DNA from: Novosphingobium jiangmenense
GTDB taxonomy: Bacteria; Pseudomonadota; Alphaproteobacteria; Sphingomonadales; Sphingomonadaceae
Direction: 5' to 3'
Length of the DNA stretch: 64,000 bases
NCBI RefSeq assembly: GCF_015694345.1
Contig: NZ_JADQDC010000002.1
Location: 310,001 to 374,000 of the forward strand
Shown here: positions 48,360 through 57,573 of the stretch, piece by piece
How positions within the stretch are numbered: the first letter of the stretch is position 1
Layout: each line of letters begins with the position of its first letter
The notes under the pieces: model-generated
What the model saw: the letters and a program-made list of their open reading frames with translations, nothing else
Told to the model about the DNA's origin: nothing
The model's database searches: none
Translations under genes and position numbers: made by a program

Positions 48360-48411
48360 CGGCCCGGCGCCGATGATCAGGATCGAGGAGATGTCAGTGC
48401 GTTTGGGCATT
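48360..48411 (-). pseudogene. Duplicated 5' fragment of carB (52-bp repeat, copy 2)
   Basis: Codons 1-17 of carB ([17 protein letters not shown]) starting at the ATG at 48410, then the frame runs into sequence antisense to vapC and codes for nothing recognisable. The ATG shares bases with the stop of the upstream gene (TAATG), the tight spacing expected of the original carB start. So this copy marks the old junction, and the 800 bp between the copies is the insertion. Confidence 0.85.
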
Positions 48412-48823
48412 ATTGGTTCACCGGCTCAAAAGTCATATAAAGGGGGCGGTACGTAGGCTCAGAGGCCATATTCGAAAGCGGCGATGGAGGGGGCTCACCT
48501 TTCACAGACGCTTGTGCTTCGTCGAGCAAACATTGGAATTCGCTAGCCGACATATCCTCAAGCCGGACACTCGCCTGCTCCATACCTTCCGTTGCCGAAT
48601 CAATTTGAAATTTCGCTATCTTGCACTTGGCGACAGCCATTGTTGGAGTGTGCTGCTCAAGCCTTGTTCCGTCTATTTTTGGCGCCGCTTCATTCCATGC
48701 CTGTCCACGGATCTGAATTGCAGAACCTGAATAGGGATTAGCATTCTTGGCGTATAACCAACCGATGTATCCTGACAGAACCGAAGTCAGCACCATCATC
48801 AGGATAACACGCCGATTGGTCAC
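48410..48823 (-). CDS. Small anchored protein between carA and carB
   Basis: 137 aa. N-terminal membrane segment (VILMMVLTSVLSGYIGWLYA), then a soluble part of about 110 residues with two Cys (MAVAKCKIAKFQID and EFQCLLDEA). No family recognised. It starts in an ATGA overlap with the carA stop and its own stop overlaps the ATG of the carB fragment, so it was part of a tight carA-x-carB operon. Its base composition is lower in G+C than carA, so it may itself be an acquired gene. Confidence 0.75.
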   Translation of the reverse strand: MTNRRVILMMVLTSVLSGYIGWLYAKNANPYSGSAIQIRGQAWNEAAPKIDGTRLEQHTPTMAVAKCKIAKFQIDSATEGMEQASVRLEDMSASEFQCLLDEAQASVKGEPPPSPLSNMASEPTYRPLYMTFEPVNQ

Positions 48824-49995
48824 CCCAACATCCCCACAAACTTCTCGAACAGATAGAAACTGTCCTGCGGCCCCGGCGAAGCCTCCGGGTGATACTGCAC
48901 CCCGAACGCCCGCTTGCCCTTCACCGCGATGCCGCAGTTCGAGCCATCGAACAGCGAAACGTGCGTTTCGATCACGTTCTCGCCCAGCGCGCCCGGTGCG
49001 TTATCCACCGCAAAGCCGTGGTTCATCGAGGTGATCTCGACCACGCCGTCTGCCATGCGCTTGACGGGGTGGTTCGCGCCGCGATGGCCCTGATGCATTT
49101 TGGTGGTGCGGGCACCGGCAGCGAGCGCCAGCATCTGGTGGCCGAGGCAGATGCCGAAGATCGGCATGTCGGCCTCAAGCAGCTTCTGGATCACCGGGAC
49201 GGCATAGGCGCCGGTCGCCGCGGGATCGCCGGGACCGTTCGACAGGAACACGCCATCGGGCTGGAGCGCGAGGATCGTTTCGAGCGAGGTCTCGGCCGGA
49301 ACCACCGTCACCGCCGCGCCCGCCTTCACAAGATTGCGAAAGATGTTGTCCTTTGCGCCGAAGTCCATAGCGACGACATGCGGGCGCCTGTCGTGGGGGC
49401 TGCGGCCGAAGCCCTTGCCGAGGTGCCAGACCGAGCCTTCCCAGCTCTCCTGCCCGTCACGCGTGACGACGCGGGCAAGGTCCATGCCTTCAAGGCCCGG
49501 CCAGGTTTTCGCGCGCTCGATCAGCGCAGGAATGTCGAATTCGCCCTTGGGGTCGTGCGCGATCACCGCGTTGGGCGCACCGCTCATGCGGATGCGGCGG
49601 GTGAGCGCGCGGGTGTCGAGCCCGGCAATGCCGATCTTGCCCTGCTTTTCCATCCACTGCTGGAAGGTGCCGGCAGCGCGGAAGTTGGCCGGAGCGGTCA
49701 CGTCCTCGCGCACCACGCAGCCGACAGCGCCCGGCGTGTCATGGCTTTCCATGTCTTCCGGATTGGTGCCGACGTTGCCGATGTGCGGGAAAGTGAAGGT
49801 CACGATCTGCGCCGCGTAGGACGGATCGGTCATCACTTCCTGATAGCCGGTCATCGCGGTGTTGAAGCACACCTCGCCAACGGCTGCGCCGGCAGCGCCG
49901 AAACCACGTCCCCAGGCAACAGACCCATCGGCTAAAACAAGGACTCCCGTCGCACCATCTGGTTGAGGCGCGTGCGAAAGTGCGGGGTCGGCCAT
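48820..49995 (-). CDS. carA: Carbamoyl-phosphate synthase small subunit
   Basis: 391 aa. N-terminal CarA domain (GEVCFNTAMTGYQEVMTDPSYA) and C-terminal class I glutamine amidotransferase with the nucleophile in PIFGICLGHQMLALA and the His/Glu pair in QYHPEASPGP. It supplies ammonia to CarB. First gene of the disrupted car operon; 160 bp upstream separate it from yqeY on the other strand. Confidence 0.97.
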   Translation of the reverse strand: MADPALSHAPQPDGATGVLVLADGSVAWGRGFGAAGAAVGEVCFNTAMTGYQEVMTDPSYAAQIVTFTFPHIGNVGTNPEDMESHDTPGAVGCVVREDVTAPANFRAAGTFQQWMEKQGKIGIAGLDTRALTRRIRMSGAPNAVIAHDPKGEFDIPALIERAKTWPGLEGMDLARVVTRDGQESWEGSVWHLGKGFGRSPHDRRPHVVAMDFGAKDNIFRNLVKAGAAVTVVPAETSLETILALQPDGVFLSNGPGDPAATGAYAVPVIQKLLEADMPIFGICLGHQMLALAAGARTTKMHQGHRGANHPVKRMADGVVEITSMNHGFAVDNAPGALGENVIETHVSLFDGSNCGIAVKGKRAFGVQYHPEASPGPQDSFYLFEKFVGMLG

Positions 49996-50155
49996 GATAT
50001 GGGGCGCTCCGTTGGCAGGGGTTCTGGCGATGTTGCTAAGGGGCGGCGGTTAGACCTGCATTGCCGCAGCGTCAACCTAGCGATTCCCGAAAGTTTGGCC
50101 TAGATAGGAGGTTTCCCGCCTTTCCGGCGGACAACTCCACGGGAAATACGATTAC

Positions 50156-50611
50156 ATGATCCGCGATACCATCAAGGCCGCGCAGGTTTCTGCCATGAAA
50201 GCGGGCGACAAACCCCGCCTCGCCGCCGTCCGCCTGATCCTCGCCAAGCTCAAGGACAAGGACATCGAACTGCGCACGGCCTCGGCGGTGCCTGAGGATG
50301 ACGTGCTGGTCACCGACGTGCTGCAGAAGATGGCCAAGCAGCGCCGCGAATCGATCACGCTCTACGAACAGGGTGGCAGGCAGGAACTGGCAGACGTCGA
50401 GAAGGCCGAACTCGCGGTCATCGAGGAATTCCTGCCGCAGCAGATGAGCGAGGACGACACCAAGGCCGCCATCGCCGGAATCATCGCCGAGACCGGCGCT
50501 GCCGGCATGAAGGACATGGGCAAAGTAGTTGCCGCACTGAAGGCAAAGCACGGGACGCAGCTAGACATGGGCAAGGCGAGCGGTCTGGTGAAGGCGGCGC
50601 TTTCGGCCTGA
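50156..50611 (+). CDS. GatB/YqeY domain protein
   Basis: 151 aa. All-helical YqeY domain: MIRDTIKAAQVSAMKAGDKPRLAAVRLILAK (in part), a middle YEQGGRQELADVEKAELAVIEEFLPQQMS segment and KAKHGTQLDMGKASGLVKAAL. It resembles the tRNA-binding tail of GatB and may help amidotransferase or tRNA quality control. It lies 7 bp before dnaG, the usual alphaproteobacterial order. Confidence 0.92.
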   Translation: MIRDTIKAAQVSAMKAGDKPRLAAVRLILAKLKDKDIELRTASAVPEDDVLVTDVLQKMAKQRRESITLYEQGGRQELADVEKAELAVIEEFLPQQMSEDDTKAAIAGIIAETGAAGMKDMGKVVAALKAKHGTQLDMGKASGLVKAALSA

Positions 50612-50618
50612 TCCCGAC

Positions 50619-52481
50619 ATGGCTCTCACCCCGCAATGGCTGGACGAACTCCGGACCCGCATCTCGCTCTCGGGCGTGATTGGGCGGAGCGTTCGCGTCA
50701 CCAAGGCGGGGCGGGAGTTCAAGGCGTGCTGTCCGTTCCATAACGAGAAGACGCCCAGCTTCACGATCAACGACGAGAAGGGCTTCTACCACTGCTTCGG
50801 CTGCGGTGCCCATGGCGACGTCATCCGCTGGATGACCGACCATCAGGGCCTGCCCTTCATGGAAGCGGTCAAGGAACTGGCGCTGCAGGCCGGCATGGAA
50901 GTCCCCGCCCCCGATCCGCGCGCGGCGAAGAAGGCCGAGCAGCAGAAGTCATTGCACGATGTGATGCAGGCGGCGCAGGACTTCTTCGTGCGTTGCCTGG
51001 CCGAAGAGCGCGGCAGCGAGGCCCGGCGTTATCTCGCCTCGCGCGGGTTCCCGGCGCAGATCGTGCGGGACTTCGGGTTCGGCTTCGCGCCGGACAGCCG
51101 CACCGCGCTGAAGGAAGCGCTGTCCGGATTCTCCGACGAGATGCTGATCGAGGCAGGGCTGAGGATCGTGGTCGAGGGCAAGGAACCCTATGACCGCTTT
51201 CGCGGACGCCTGATGCTGCCGATCCTGGACCCGCGCGGGCGGGTGATTGCGTTCGGTGGGCGTATCCTGACGGCTGAAAAAACGGACGCGCCAAAGTACC
51301 TCAACTCGCCAGACACGCCGCTCTTTGACAAGGGCCGCACCGTCTACAACCTGCACCGCGCTGGTCCTGCCTCACGCCAGAGCGGGCGGGTGGTTGTGGT
51401 CGAAGGCTACATGGATGTCGTCGCTCTTGCTGCAGCCGGAATTGGCGAGGCTGTCGCCCCGCTCGGCACCGCCTTGACCGAGCATCAGATCGAACGTCTG
51501 TGGCGCCTCGTCGAGACGCCGACGCTGTGCTTCGACGGCGACAGCGCCGGGCAGCGTGCCGCGATGCGCGCCATCACCCGCGCCCTGCCCTTGCTGCGCC
51601 CCGGCCACTCATTGCGCATCGTCACCTTGCCCGCAGGCATGGACCCGGACGACGTCGTCAAGAAGCAGGGGTCCGCAGCAATGGAACAGCTGCTGGCAGA
51701 GGCCCGCAGCCTCGTCGACGTGCTGTGGGAAGCCGAGCGCGATGCTGCGCCGCTCGCGACCCCGGAGGACAAGGCAGGTCTCAAGGCCCGCCTGCTCGCG
51801 CACTGCGAGACGATCCAGCATCCCGACATCAAGTCGCTCTACCGCCGCGAATTGACCGAGCGTTTCGGCGAACTCGCCTTTGCTCGCAAGGAACGCGCGC
51901 CGTTCCAATCCCGGCAAGGCAATGCACCTCGCGGCCAGGGTCAGCTGTGGAAGCCTGCCCCTCCCCCGCTCGCCGAACAGGACAAGGCCCGGATGCTGCG
52001 CATCGGCACAGGGCCAAGCACCAGCCTGCTCGCCGCAGTGATCGATGGACTGATCTGCCACCCGCAGCATATTGCGCGGCATTCCGACGCGCTCGCGCGA
52101 CTTCAGCCAGACAATCCAGACACTTGCGCATTGATCGATGCGCTCCTCGTCCAGGCGGATGGTGCCCAACCGCTTGAAAGCAAGGCCTTGCGCACCATAT
52201 TGCTGGAACGAGGGCTTCGGCTCCCGTCGGCGCAGGACTACGCCGGAATGCGATTCGGCTTTCTTGGCAGCGGTGGTGATTCGGCAGGCGATGAACTTGC
52301 CGAGGCAATTGCCCTCCTTGTCGAGCTACCAGCCGTCGAAGAGGCGCTGGGAGCTGCGACAAAACGCCACGAAGCGGAGTTTTCCGACGAAAGCTTTGCC
52401 GAGCAGCAGAGATTGTTGCAGCGAAGGCTGGCATTGCTTGCCCGTTTGGGGCAAATGGGCCGTGCTCGTGCTGCGTTATAA
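50619..52481 (+). CDS. dnaG: DNA primase
   Basis: 620 aa. Zinc-binding domain with C38-x2-H41 and C59-x2-C62 (CPFHNEKTPSF, HCFGCGAHGD), a TOPRIM catalytic core with VVVVEGYMDVVALAAAGI and CFDGDSAGQRA, and a C-terminal helicase-interaction domain of about 170 residues. It makes RNA primers for the lagging strand. Part of the yqeY-dnaG-rpoD block; rpoD follows after 64 bp. Confidence 0.97.
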   Translation: MALTPQWLDELRTRISLSGVIGRSVRVTKAGREFKACCPFHNEKTPSFTINDEKGFYHCFGCGAHGDVIRWMTDHQGLPFMEAVKELALQAGMEVPAPDPRAAKKAEQQKSLHDVMQAAQDFFVRCLAEERGSEARRYLASRGFPAQIVRDFGFGFAPDSRTALKEALSGFSDEMLIEAGLRIVVEGKEPYDRFRGRLMLPILDPRGRVIAFGGRILTAEKTDAPKYLNSPDTPLFDKGRTVYNLHRAGPASRQSGRVVVVEGYMDVVALAAAGIGEAVAPLGTALTEHQIERLWRLVETPTLCFDGDSAGQRAAMRAITRALPLLRPGHSLRIVTLPAGMDPDDVVKKQGSAAMEQLLAEARSLVDVLWEAERDAAPLATPEDKAGLKARLLAHCETIQHPDIKSLYRRELTERFGELAFARKERAPFQSRQGNAPRGQGQLWKPAPPPLAEQDKARMLRIGTGPSTSLLAAVIDGLICHPQHIARHSDALARLQPDNPDTCALIDALLVQADGAQPLESKALRTILLERGLRLPSAQDYAGMRFGFLGSGGDSAGDELAEAIALLVELPAVEEALGAATKRHEAEFSDESFAEQQRLLQRRLALLARLGQMGRARAAL

Positions 52482-52545
52482 TTATAGCAATAGGCGCAAC
52501 CGGGTCTGCCAAGGCCCGGCTCTCAGATGGTGGTACCGGGGTTAA

Positions 52546-54549
52546 ATGGCTTCGAACGACAAGACCGATAGCGGCGATGCTCCGCTGATCGACCTCAACG
52601 ATGCATCGATCAAGAAGCTGATCGCGCGCGCCAAGCGCCGCGGGATCATCACCTATGACGAGCTGAACGAGGCCCTGCCCCAGGACCAGATGTCTTCCGA
52701 GCAGATCGAGGACATCATGGCCGCGATCTCGGAAATGGGCGTCAACATCGTCGAGAGTGACGAGGACGCGGTCGATCCCGAAGAGCGTGCGCAGGACGAC
52801 GAGCTTGACGAGGCCGAAACCGTCGAGGATCGCCCCGACGTCATCAAGCGCAAGGAAACGGTTGAGCGCACCGACGATCCTGTGCGCATGTACCTGCGCG
52901 AGATGGGCGCGGTCGAACTGCTCAGCCGCGAGGGCGAAATCGCCATCGCCAAGCGCATCGAAGCCGGTCGCGACACAATGATCATGGGGCTATGCGAAAG
53001 CCCGATCACCTTCCACGCAATCATCCAGTGGTCCGACGCGCTGAATGCCGGGGAGATGCAACTGCGCGAGATTCTCGATCTCGACGCGATGCTTTCCAAG
53101 GAACCGCAGCCCGAGAACCTGTCCGAAGACGGCGAGGAAGCCGAGCCCGAAATCAGCGAGGCGACCGCCGGCCCTACCTTCAAGGAAGAGGAAGACGTCG
53201 AGGAGGAGGAAGCCTCCGACGACGAGGACGACGAACTGCGTGAGCGCCGCGCCCGGCCGGCCGAGGAAGAGGAAGAGGACAACACCCTCAGCCTCGCCCA
53301 GATGGAAGCACAGCTCAAGCCTGCCGCCCTTGAGCGATTCGCTGAAATCACCTCGCTGTTCCGCGCCTTCGAAAAGATTCAGGCCGAACGCCTCGATGCC
53401 CTTGGCAATGGCAACGATTTCCCTGCCGCCAAGGAAACGCAGTACCAGAAGCTGCGCGAAGACCTGACCGCGCAAGTGGAATCAGTGCAGTTCCACGCAT
53501 CGAAGATCGAATACCTCGTCGACAACCTCTACGCTTTCAACCGCCGCCTGACGACGCTTGGCGGCCAGATGCTGCGCCTGGCCGAGCGCCACAAGGTGCC
53601 GCGCAAGGACTTCCTCGACATGTACGTCGGGCACGAGCTCGACGACGGCTGGCTGCAGGCGCTGGCCGGTCGCGACAAGAAGTGGGCTGCGTTTGCCGCG
53701 AACGAGGCCACTCCGGTCGAGCGCATCCGCGCCGAAATCGCTGACATTGCCGCTGCAACCGGCATGTCGCTCGGCGAATTCCGCCGCATCGTCAACATGG
53801 TCCAGAAGGGCGAACGCGAGGCGCGCATCGCCAAGAAGGAAATGGTCGAGGCAAACCTGCGCCTCGTGATCTCGATCGCCAAGAAGTACACCAACCGTGG
53901 GCTTCAATTCCTCGACCTCATTCAGGAAGGCAACATCGGCCTGATGAAGGCGGTCGACAAGTTCGAGTACCGCCGCGGCTACAAGTTCTCGACCTATGCC
54001 ACCTGGTGGATCAGGCAGGCGATCACGCGCTCGATCGCGGACCAGGCCCGCACGATCCGCATCCCGGTCCACATGATTGAGACGATCAACAAGCTGGTCC
54101 GCACCAGCCGCCAGTTCCTGCACGAGCAGGGCCGCGAGCCGACGCCCGAGGAAATGGCCGAGCGTCTGTCGATGCCGCTCGAGAAGGTTCGCAAGGTGAT
54201 GAAGATCGCCAAGGAACCGATCTCTCTGGAAACGCCGATTGGCGACGAGGAAGATTCGCACCTCGGCGATTTCATCGAGGACAAGAACGCGATCATCCCG
54301 GTGGACGCGGCAATCCAGGCAAACCTCAAGGAAACGGTCACCCGCGTCCTTGCCAGCCTCACCCCGCGCGAGGAACGCGTGCTGCGCATGCGCTTCGGCA
54401 TCGGCATGAACACCGATCACACGCTGGAAGAAGTCGGCCAGCAGTTCTCGGTGACCCGCGAACGCATCCGTCAGATCGAAGCCAAGGCGCTGCGCAAGCT
54501 CAAGCACCCGTCACGCTCGCGCAAGATGCGCTCGTTCCTGGATCAGTGA
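52546..54549 (+). CDS. rpoD: RNA polymerase primary sigma factor RpoD
   Basis: 667 aa. Region 1.1 at the start ([18 protein letters not shown]), region 1.2 ([23 protein letters not shown] in part), a long acidic non-conserved insert (residues about 195-260, runs of Glu/Asp), regions 2-3 ([24 protein letters not shown] in part, [17 protein letters not shown]) and region 4 ending [23 protein letters not shown] within the end of dnaG is a possible -10 for a separate promoter. The stop overlaps a DUF2059 gene. Confidence 0.98.
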   Translation: MASNDKTDSGDAPLIDLNDASIKKLIARAKRRGIITYDELNEALPQDQMSSEQIEDIMAAISEMGVNIVESDEDAVDPEERAQDDELDEAETVEDRPDVIKRKETVERTDDPVRMYLREMGAVELLSREGEIAIAKRIEAGRDTMIMGLCESPITFHAIIQWSDALNAGEMQLREILDLDAMLSKEPQPENLSEDGEEAEPEISEATAGPTFKEEEDVEEEEASDDEDDELRERRARPAEEEEEDNTLSLAQMEAQLKPAALERFAEITSLFRAFEKIQAERLDALGNGNDFPAAKETQYQKLREDLTAQVESVQFHASKIEYLVDNLYAFNRRLTTLGGQMLRLAERHKVPRKDFLDMYVGHELDDGWLQALAGRDKKWAAFAANEATPVERIRAEIADIAAATGMSLGEFRRIVNMVQKGEREARIAKKEMVEANLRLVISIAKKYTNRGLQFLDLIQEGNIGLMKAVDKFEYRRGYKFSTYATWWIRQAITRSIADQARTIRIPVHMIETINKLVRTSRQFLHEQGREPTPEEMAERLSMPLEKVRKVMKIAKEPISLETPIGDEEDSHLGDFIEDKNAIIPVDAAIQANLKETVTRVLASLTPREERVLRMRFGIGMNTDHTLEEVGQQFSVTRERIRQIEAKALRKLKHPSRSRKMRSFLDQ

Positions 54550-55169
54550 GCAAGCGAACACGAATGACCTTGTTCAAGACCTTCGCAATGGCCGGCAGCG
54601 TAATGCTGTCGGCCATTGTCGTTCCTGCCGCCACGGCTGCCGAGCCGGCAGCATCCACAGCGCCACCATCCGACGCGCTTGATCCTGCGAAGCTGGAGGT
54701 AGCGCGGCAGATCATCGCCACTGGCTATCCGGTCGACAAACGCGAAGCGATCTTCAGCAACGCCATTGACGCGATGCTCGTGCAGATGCGTTCGACCATG
54801 TTGTCATCGCTGAAGAACGATCCCGGCGCAGAAAAGCTGGTGAACGCAAAGGTCGACAGCTTCATTGGCGAAAGCAAGACCATTCTGAACGGGCACATTC
54901 CAGCGCTGATGGATGCCATGGCGCAAGCCTATTCGCGTGAGTTCTCCCTTGCCGAACTCACCGAACTCAAGGCTTTTGCGGACACGCCAGCAGGCCAGCA
55001 TTTCTTCCTGCGCAATTCCGCCGTCCTGAGCGATCCGAGCTTCCGGGCCGCGAACGAAGCCTACATGCGCGAGCTCATGCCCACGATCGACAAGATGCGC
55101 GATGCGATCGTCCGCGATCTTACGGCATATTTTGCGAAGAATCCGCCCAAGCCGTCGTCAGGTAGCTGA
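54546..55169 (+). CDS. DUF2059 secreted protein
   Basis: 207 aa from a GTG overlapping the rpoD stop (GTGA); an ATG at 54564 gives 201 aa. Signal peptide ending ATAAEP. The C-terminal half is DUF2059: [26 protein letters not shown], a motif shared with many proteobacterial periplasmic proteins of unknown function. Being translationally coupled to the housekeeping sigma factor is unusual for a periplasmic protein. Confidence 0.87.
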   Translation: MSKRTRMTLFKTFAMAGSVMLSAIVVPAATAAEPAASTAPPSDALDPAKLEVARQIIATGYPVDKREAIFSNAIDAMLVQMRSTMLSSLKNDPGAEKLVNAKVDSFIGESKTILNGHIPALMDAMAQAYSREFSLAELTELKAFADTPAGQHFFLRNSAVLSDPSFRAANEAYMRELMPTIDKMRDAIVRDLTAYFAKNPPKPSSGS

Positions 55170-55178
55170 GAACTTCGC

Positions 55179-55634
55179 TCAATCGACCCTATAAACCGAA
55201 AGGCGGACCGTGTTCGCAACCTTGCCGCCATGGGCAAGGAACAGCGCGCGGTTTACCCAGCGGTATTCCGGATGGCCGCTTTCCAGCCGGATGGCTGTGC
55301 GCATATAGTATTCGCGAGGACCGACCTGTTCACCCGCCGCGATGCGCGCGTGAACGTCTGCCGAGGCATGGCGGATGCCCTGGCTGATCACTTCGATCAC
55401 AGCGCCCTCGGCGGTCTCGATAGCATAGCGCGCGTCGAGGTCAGCGATCCCGTCGGTCGAGACAGTTTGCCAGTCCGCGCCTATCGGCAAGATCCGGCCC
55501 GACAGCAGCGGCCCACTGGCACTGCCGCCCACGATCGGAATGATCCGGCGCACGCCGGGCGGACAATCGCCCATCTCATGCGGGCGCGAGAGTTCGACAA
55601 CGAGGTCGGTTGCGTGGCTCAGCGAAATCGTCAC
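55179..55634 (-). CDS. DUF3237 protein
   Basis: 151 aa, no signal peptide. Beta-barrel-like DUF3237 pattern: GVRRIIPIVGGSASGPLLSGRILPIGADWQ (in part), YAIETAEGAVIEVISQGIRHA and a final YRWVNRALFLAHGGK. Function unknown; frequently found beside catabolic oxygenases. Its start overlaps the end of a flavin monooxygenase gene by 4 bp, so the two are co-expressed. Confidence 0.87.
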   Translation of the reverse strand: MTISLSHATDLVVELSRPHEMGDCPPGVRRIIPIVGGSASGPLLSGRILPIGADWQTVSTDGIADLDARYAIETAEGAVIEVISQGIRHASADVHARIAAGEQVGPREYYMRTAIRLESGHPEYRWVNRALFLAHGGKVANTVRLSVYRVD

Positions 55635-56923
55635 GCAGGCACCCGCGCTACTTTTGCGCCTTCAGGTATCGTCCGGGGGGCGGCGTTCAGCTTGTCTTTC
55701 GCAAAACCCGCTGCCTGCTGATAGGCCAGCATGAAGGCGCTGCGCTCGGCTGCCGGTATGACATCGTCGATGTTCTCGAACTGTCCGCCGCAACGCTCGT
55801 CGACCATGTTGAGCAGACCGAATGGCCCTGCCCCGCGATTGCGCATGGCGACCTGGCCAATGGGGCCGCAGAACTCTGCGTCGAACTGCGCCAGTGCCTC
55901 GGCTGCGACACCCTGCTCGATCATGATCCGCCCGATCTGCCGTGCATCGACGATCGCCTGGGACGCGCCGTTGGATCCCGTGGGGTACATCGGATGCGCC
56001 GCATCCCCCATCAGTGCAACCGGTCCATCGACCCAAGTCGGCAGGGGATCGCGGTCGATCATGGGGTTCTCGTAGGCCACGTCCGATTTCGCCAAGAGCG
56101 CAGGCAGATCGAGCCAGTCGTAGACAAAGCCGTCGAACTCGTGCGCGAACTCGGCCAGCCCGACCGGGCGGAACCAGCCGGACTTCGACCAATCGTGACT
56201 GGTGTCAAAGGTCTGTTCGGCGATCCAGTTGATGTCGGACAGGCCATCGGCGTCCGGGTGCGAGATCGGGTAGATCACCACGCGATGCCGACTCGTGCCG
56301 AGGCCGACGAACGACGAACCAGAGCGAATCGGCACCCCCTTGGCCGTTCCACGCCACATGATCGTGCCGCCCCAGTGGATCGGGGGCTGATCCGGATGCA
56401 TCTGCGCGCGGATCGAGGAGTGGATGCCATCTGCACCGAACAGCAGCGTCCCGTTCACTTCTTCGACCGACCCGGATCGATCTTCGACGAATGCGGTGAC
56501 GCCGCCATCACTCGCCTTGCGATAGCCGGTCACCTTGCTGCCCAGCCGCACCGCATGCTCGCCCAGCCGTTCGATAACCTTGCGGTAGAGCATCATGTGG
56601 AACTCGCCACGGTGCACGGCATACTGGTGCCAGTTATAGCCGGCGAGCTTGCCGCGCGGCTCCGAATAGATTTCGCGACCATTGAGCCCAACCAGCGCCC
56701 ATTCACGCGCGGGAATACCGACCGCGTCCATCTCCGCCTCGCCGATCCCGAGGTCCTCGAGTTCGCGCACCGCGTTGGGTTGCAGGTTGATGCCGACGCC
56801 CAACGGCTTCAGTTCGCGCACGGATTCGAACACCGTGCAGGTGACGCCGATCTGGTGCAACGTCAGTGCAAGCGTCAGCCCGCCGATGCCGCCGCCTGCT
56901 ATGAGCACATGTTCCCCGCGCAT
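55631..56923 (-). CDS. FAD-dependent aromatic monooxygenase-like protein
   Basis: 430 aa from the ATG at 56923. Group A flavoprotein hydroxylase: dinucleotide motif VLIAGGGIGGLTLALTLHQIG near the N-terminus, a DG-like segment (LLFGADGIHSSIR) and the second FAD motif ALMGDAAHPMYPTGSNGASQAIVDA (in part). Family members hydroxylate aromatic or quinone substrates with NAD(P)H and oxygen; the resemblance is to 3-hydroxybenzoate 6-hydroxylase-type enzymes, but the substrate is not predictable. An in-frame stretch upstream to 57136 overlaps the rpiB region and is rejected. Confidence 0.9.
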   Translation of the reverse strand: MRGEHVLIAGGGIGGLTLALTLHQIGVTCTVFESVRELKPLGVGINLQPNAVRELEDLGIGEAEMDAVGIPAREWALVGLNGREIYSEPRGKLAGYNWHQYAVHRGEFHMMLYRKVIERLGEHAVRLGSKVTGYRKASDGGVTAFVEDRSGSVEEVNGTLLFGADGIHSSIRAQMHPDQPPIHWGGTIMWRGTAKGVPIRSGSSFVGLGTSRHRVVIYPISHPDADGLSDINWIAEQTFDTSHDWSKSGWFRPVGLAEFAHEFDGFVYDWLDLPALLAKSDVAYENPMIDRDPLPTWVDGPVALMGDAAHPMYPTGSNGASQAIVDARQIGRIMIEQGVAAEALAQFDAEFCGPIGQVAMRNRGAGPFGLLNMVDERCGGQFENIDDVIPAAERSAFMLAYQQAAGFAKDKLNAAPRTIPEGAKVARVPA

Positions 56924-57122
56924 TCCGCCAACCCTGTCCGATCCCGAATTTGGCGGCTCTAGGCGCACGGAGCGCCGCCCGCAACCGGCACGAAGCTCCC
57001 ACCTGTTAGGATGAGCCCCATCGGGCAGATTTCCCCCCGCGATTTGCGGTGGCTTGTTGCGCTGCAAGAGCCTAAAGGCGCGCCAACGAATCCCCGAATA
57101 CCGCTGTCGAGTAACGATCCCC

Positions 57123-57560
57123 ATGCGTATCGCCATCGCTTCCGATCATGCCGCCGTCGACCTCAAGGCCGAGTTGAGCGAGTACCTGATCGGCCTCGGC
57201 CACGAAGTTGCCGATCTTGGACCTGAGACCGCCGACCGGGTGGACTATCCCGACTACGGCTACAAACTTGCGTCGGTCATCGCGGAAGGCATCGCGGAGC
57301 GCGGGGTCGCGCTGTGCGGCTCCGGCATCGGCATCTCGATTGCCGTCAACCGCGAACCGGCCTGCCGCTGCGCCCTGGTTTCCGAGCCGCTTTCAGCCGC
57401 TCTCGCCCGCGAGCACAACGATGCCAACGTCATCGCCATGGGCGCACGCCTGACTGGCGTGGACATGGCCAAGGCCTGCCTCGATGCTTTCCTCTCCACC
57501 GAATTCGGCGGTGGCCGCCATGCTGGCCGCGTCGAAAAGCTTTCCAACCCCGCAATCTGA
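57123..57560 (+). CDS. rpiB: Ribose-5-phosphate isomerase B
   Basis: 145 aa. [29 protein letters not shown] and [19 protein letters not shown], the latter with the catalytic Cys. Interconverts ribose 5-phosphate and ribulose 5-phosphate. It lies 13 bp before glyA, a common pairing in alphaproteobacteria. Confidence 0.95.
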   Translation: MRIAIASDHAAVDLKAELSEYLIGLGHEVADLGPETADRVDYPDYGYKLASVIAEGIAERGVALCGSGIGISIAVNREPACRCALVSEPLSAALAREHNDANVIAMGARLTGVDMAKACLDAFLSTEFGGGRHAGRVEKLSNPAI

Positions 57561-57573
57561 AGGAGCCACAGAG

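Noticed and set aside
47613-48410. 265-codon frame beginning with the first residues of CarB
   Set aside because: Only the first 17 codons are CarB; the rest is antisense to vapBC. Treated as the remnant of the insertion, not as a gene.
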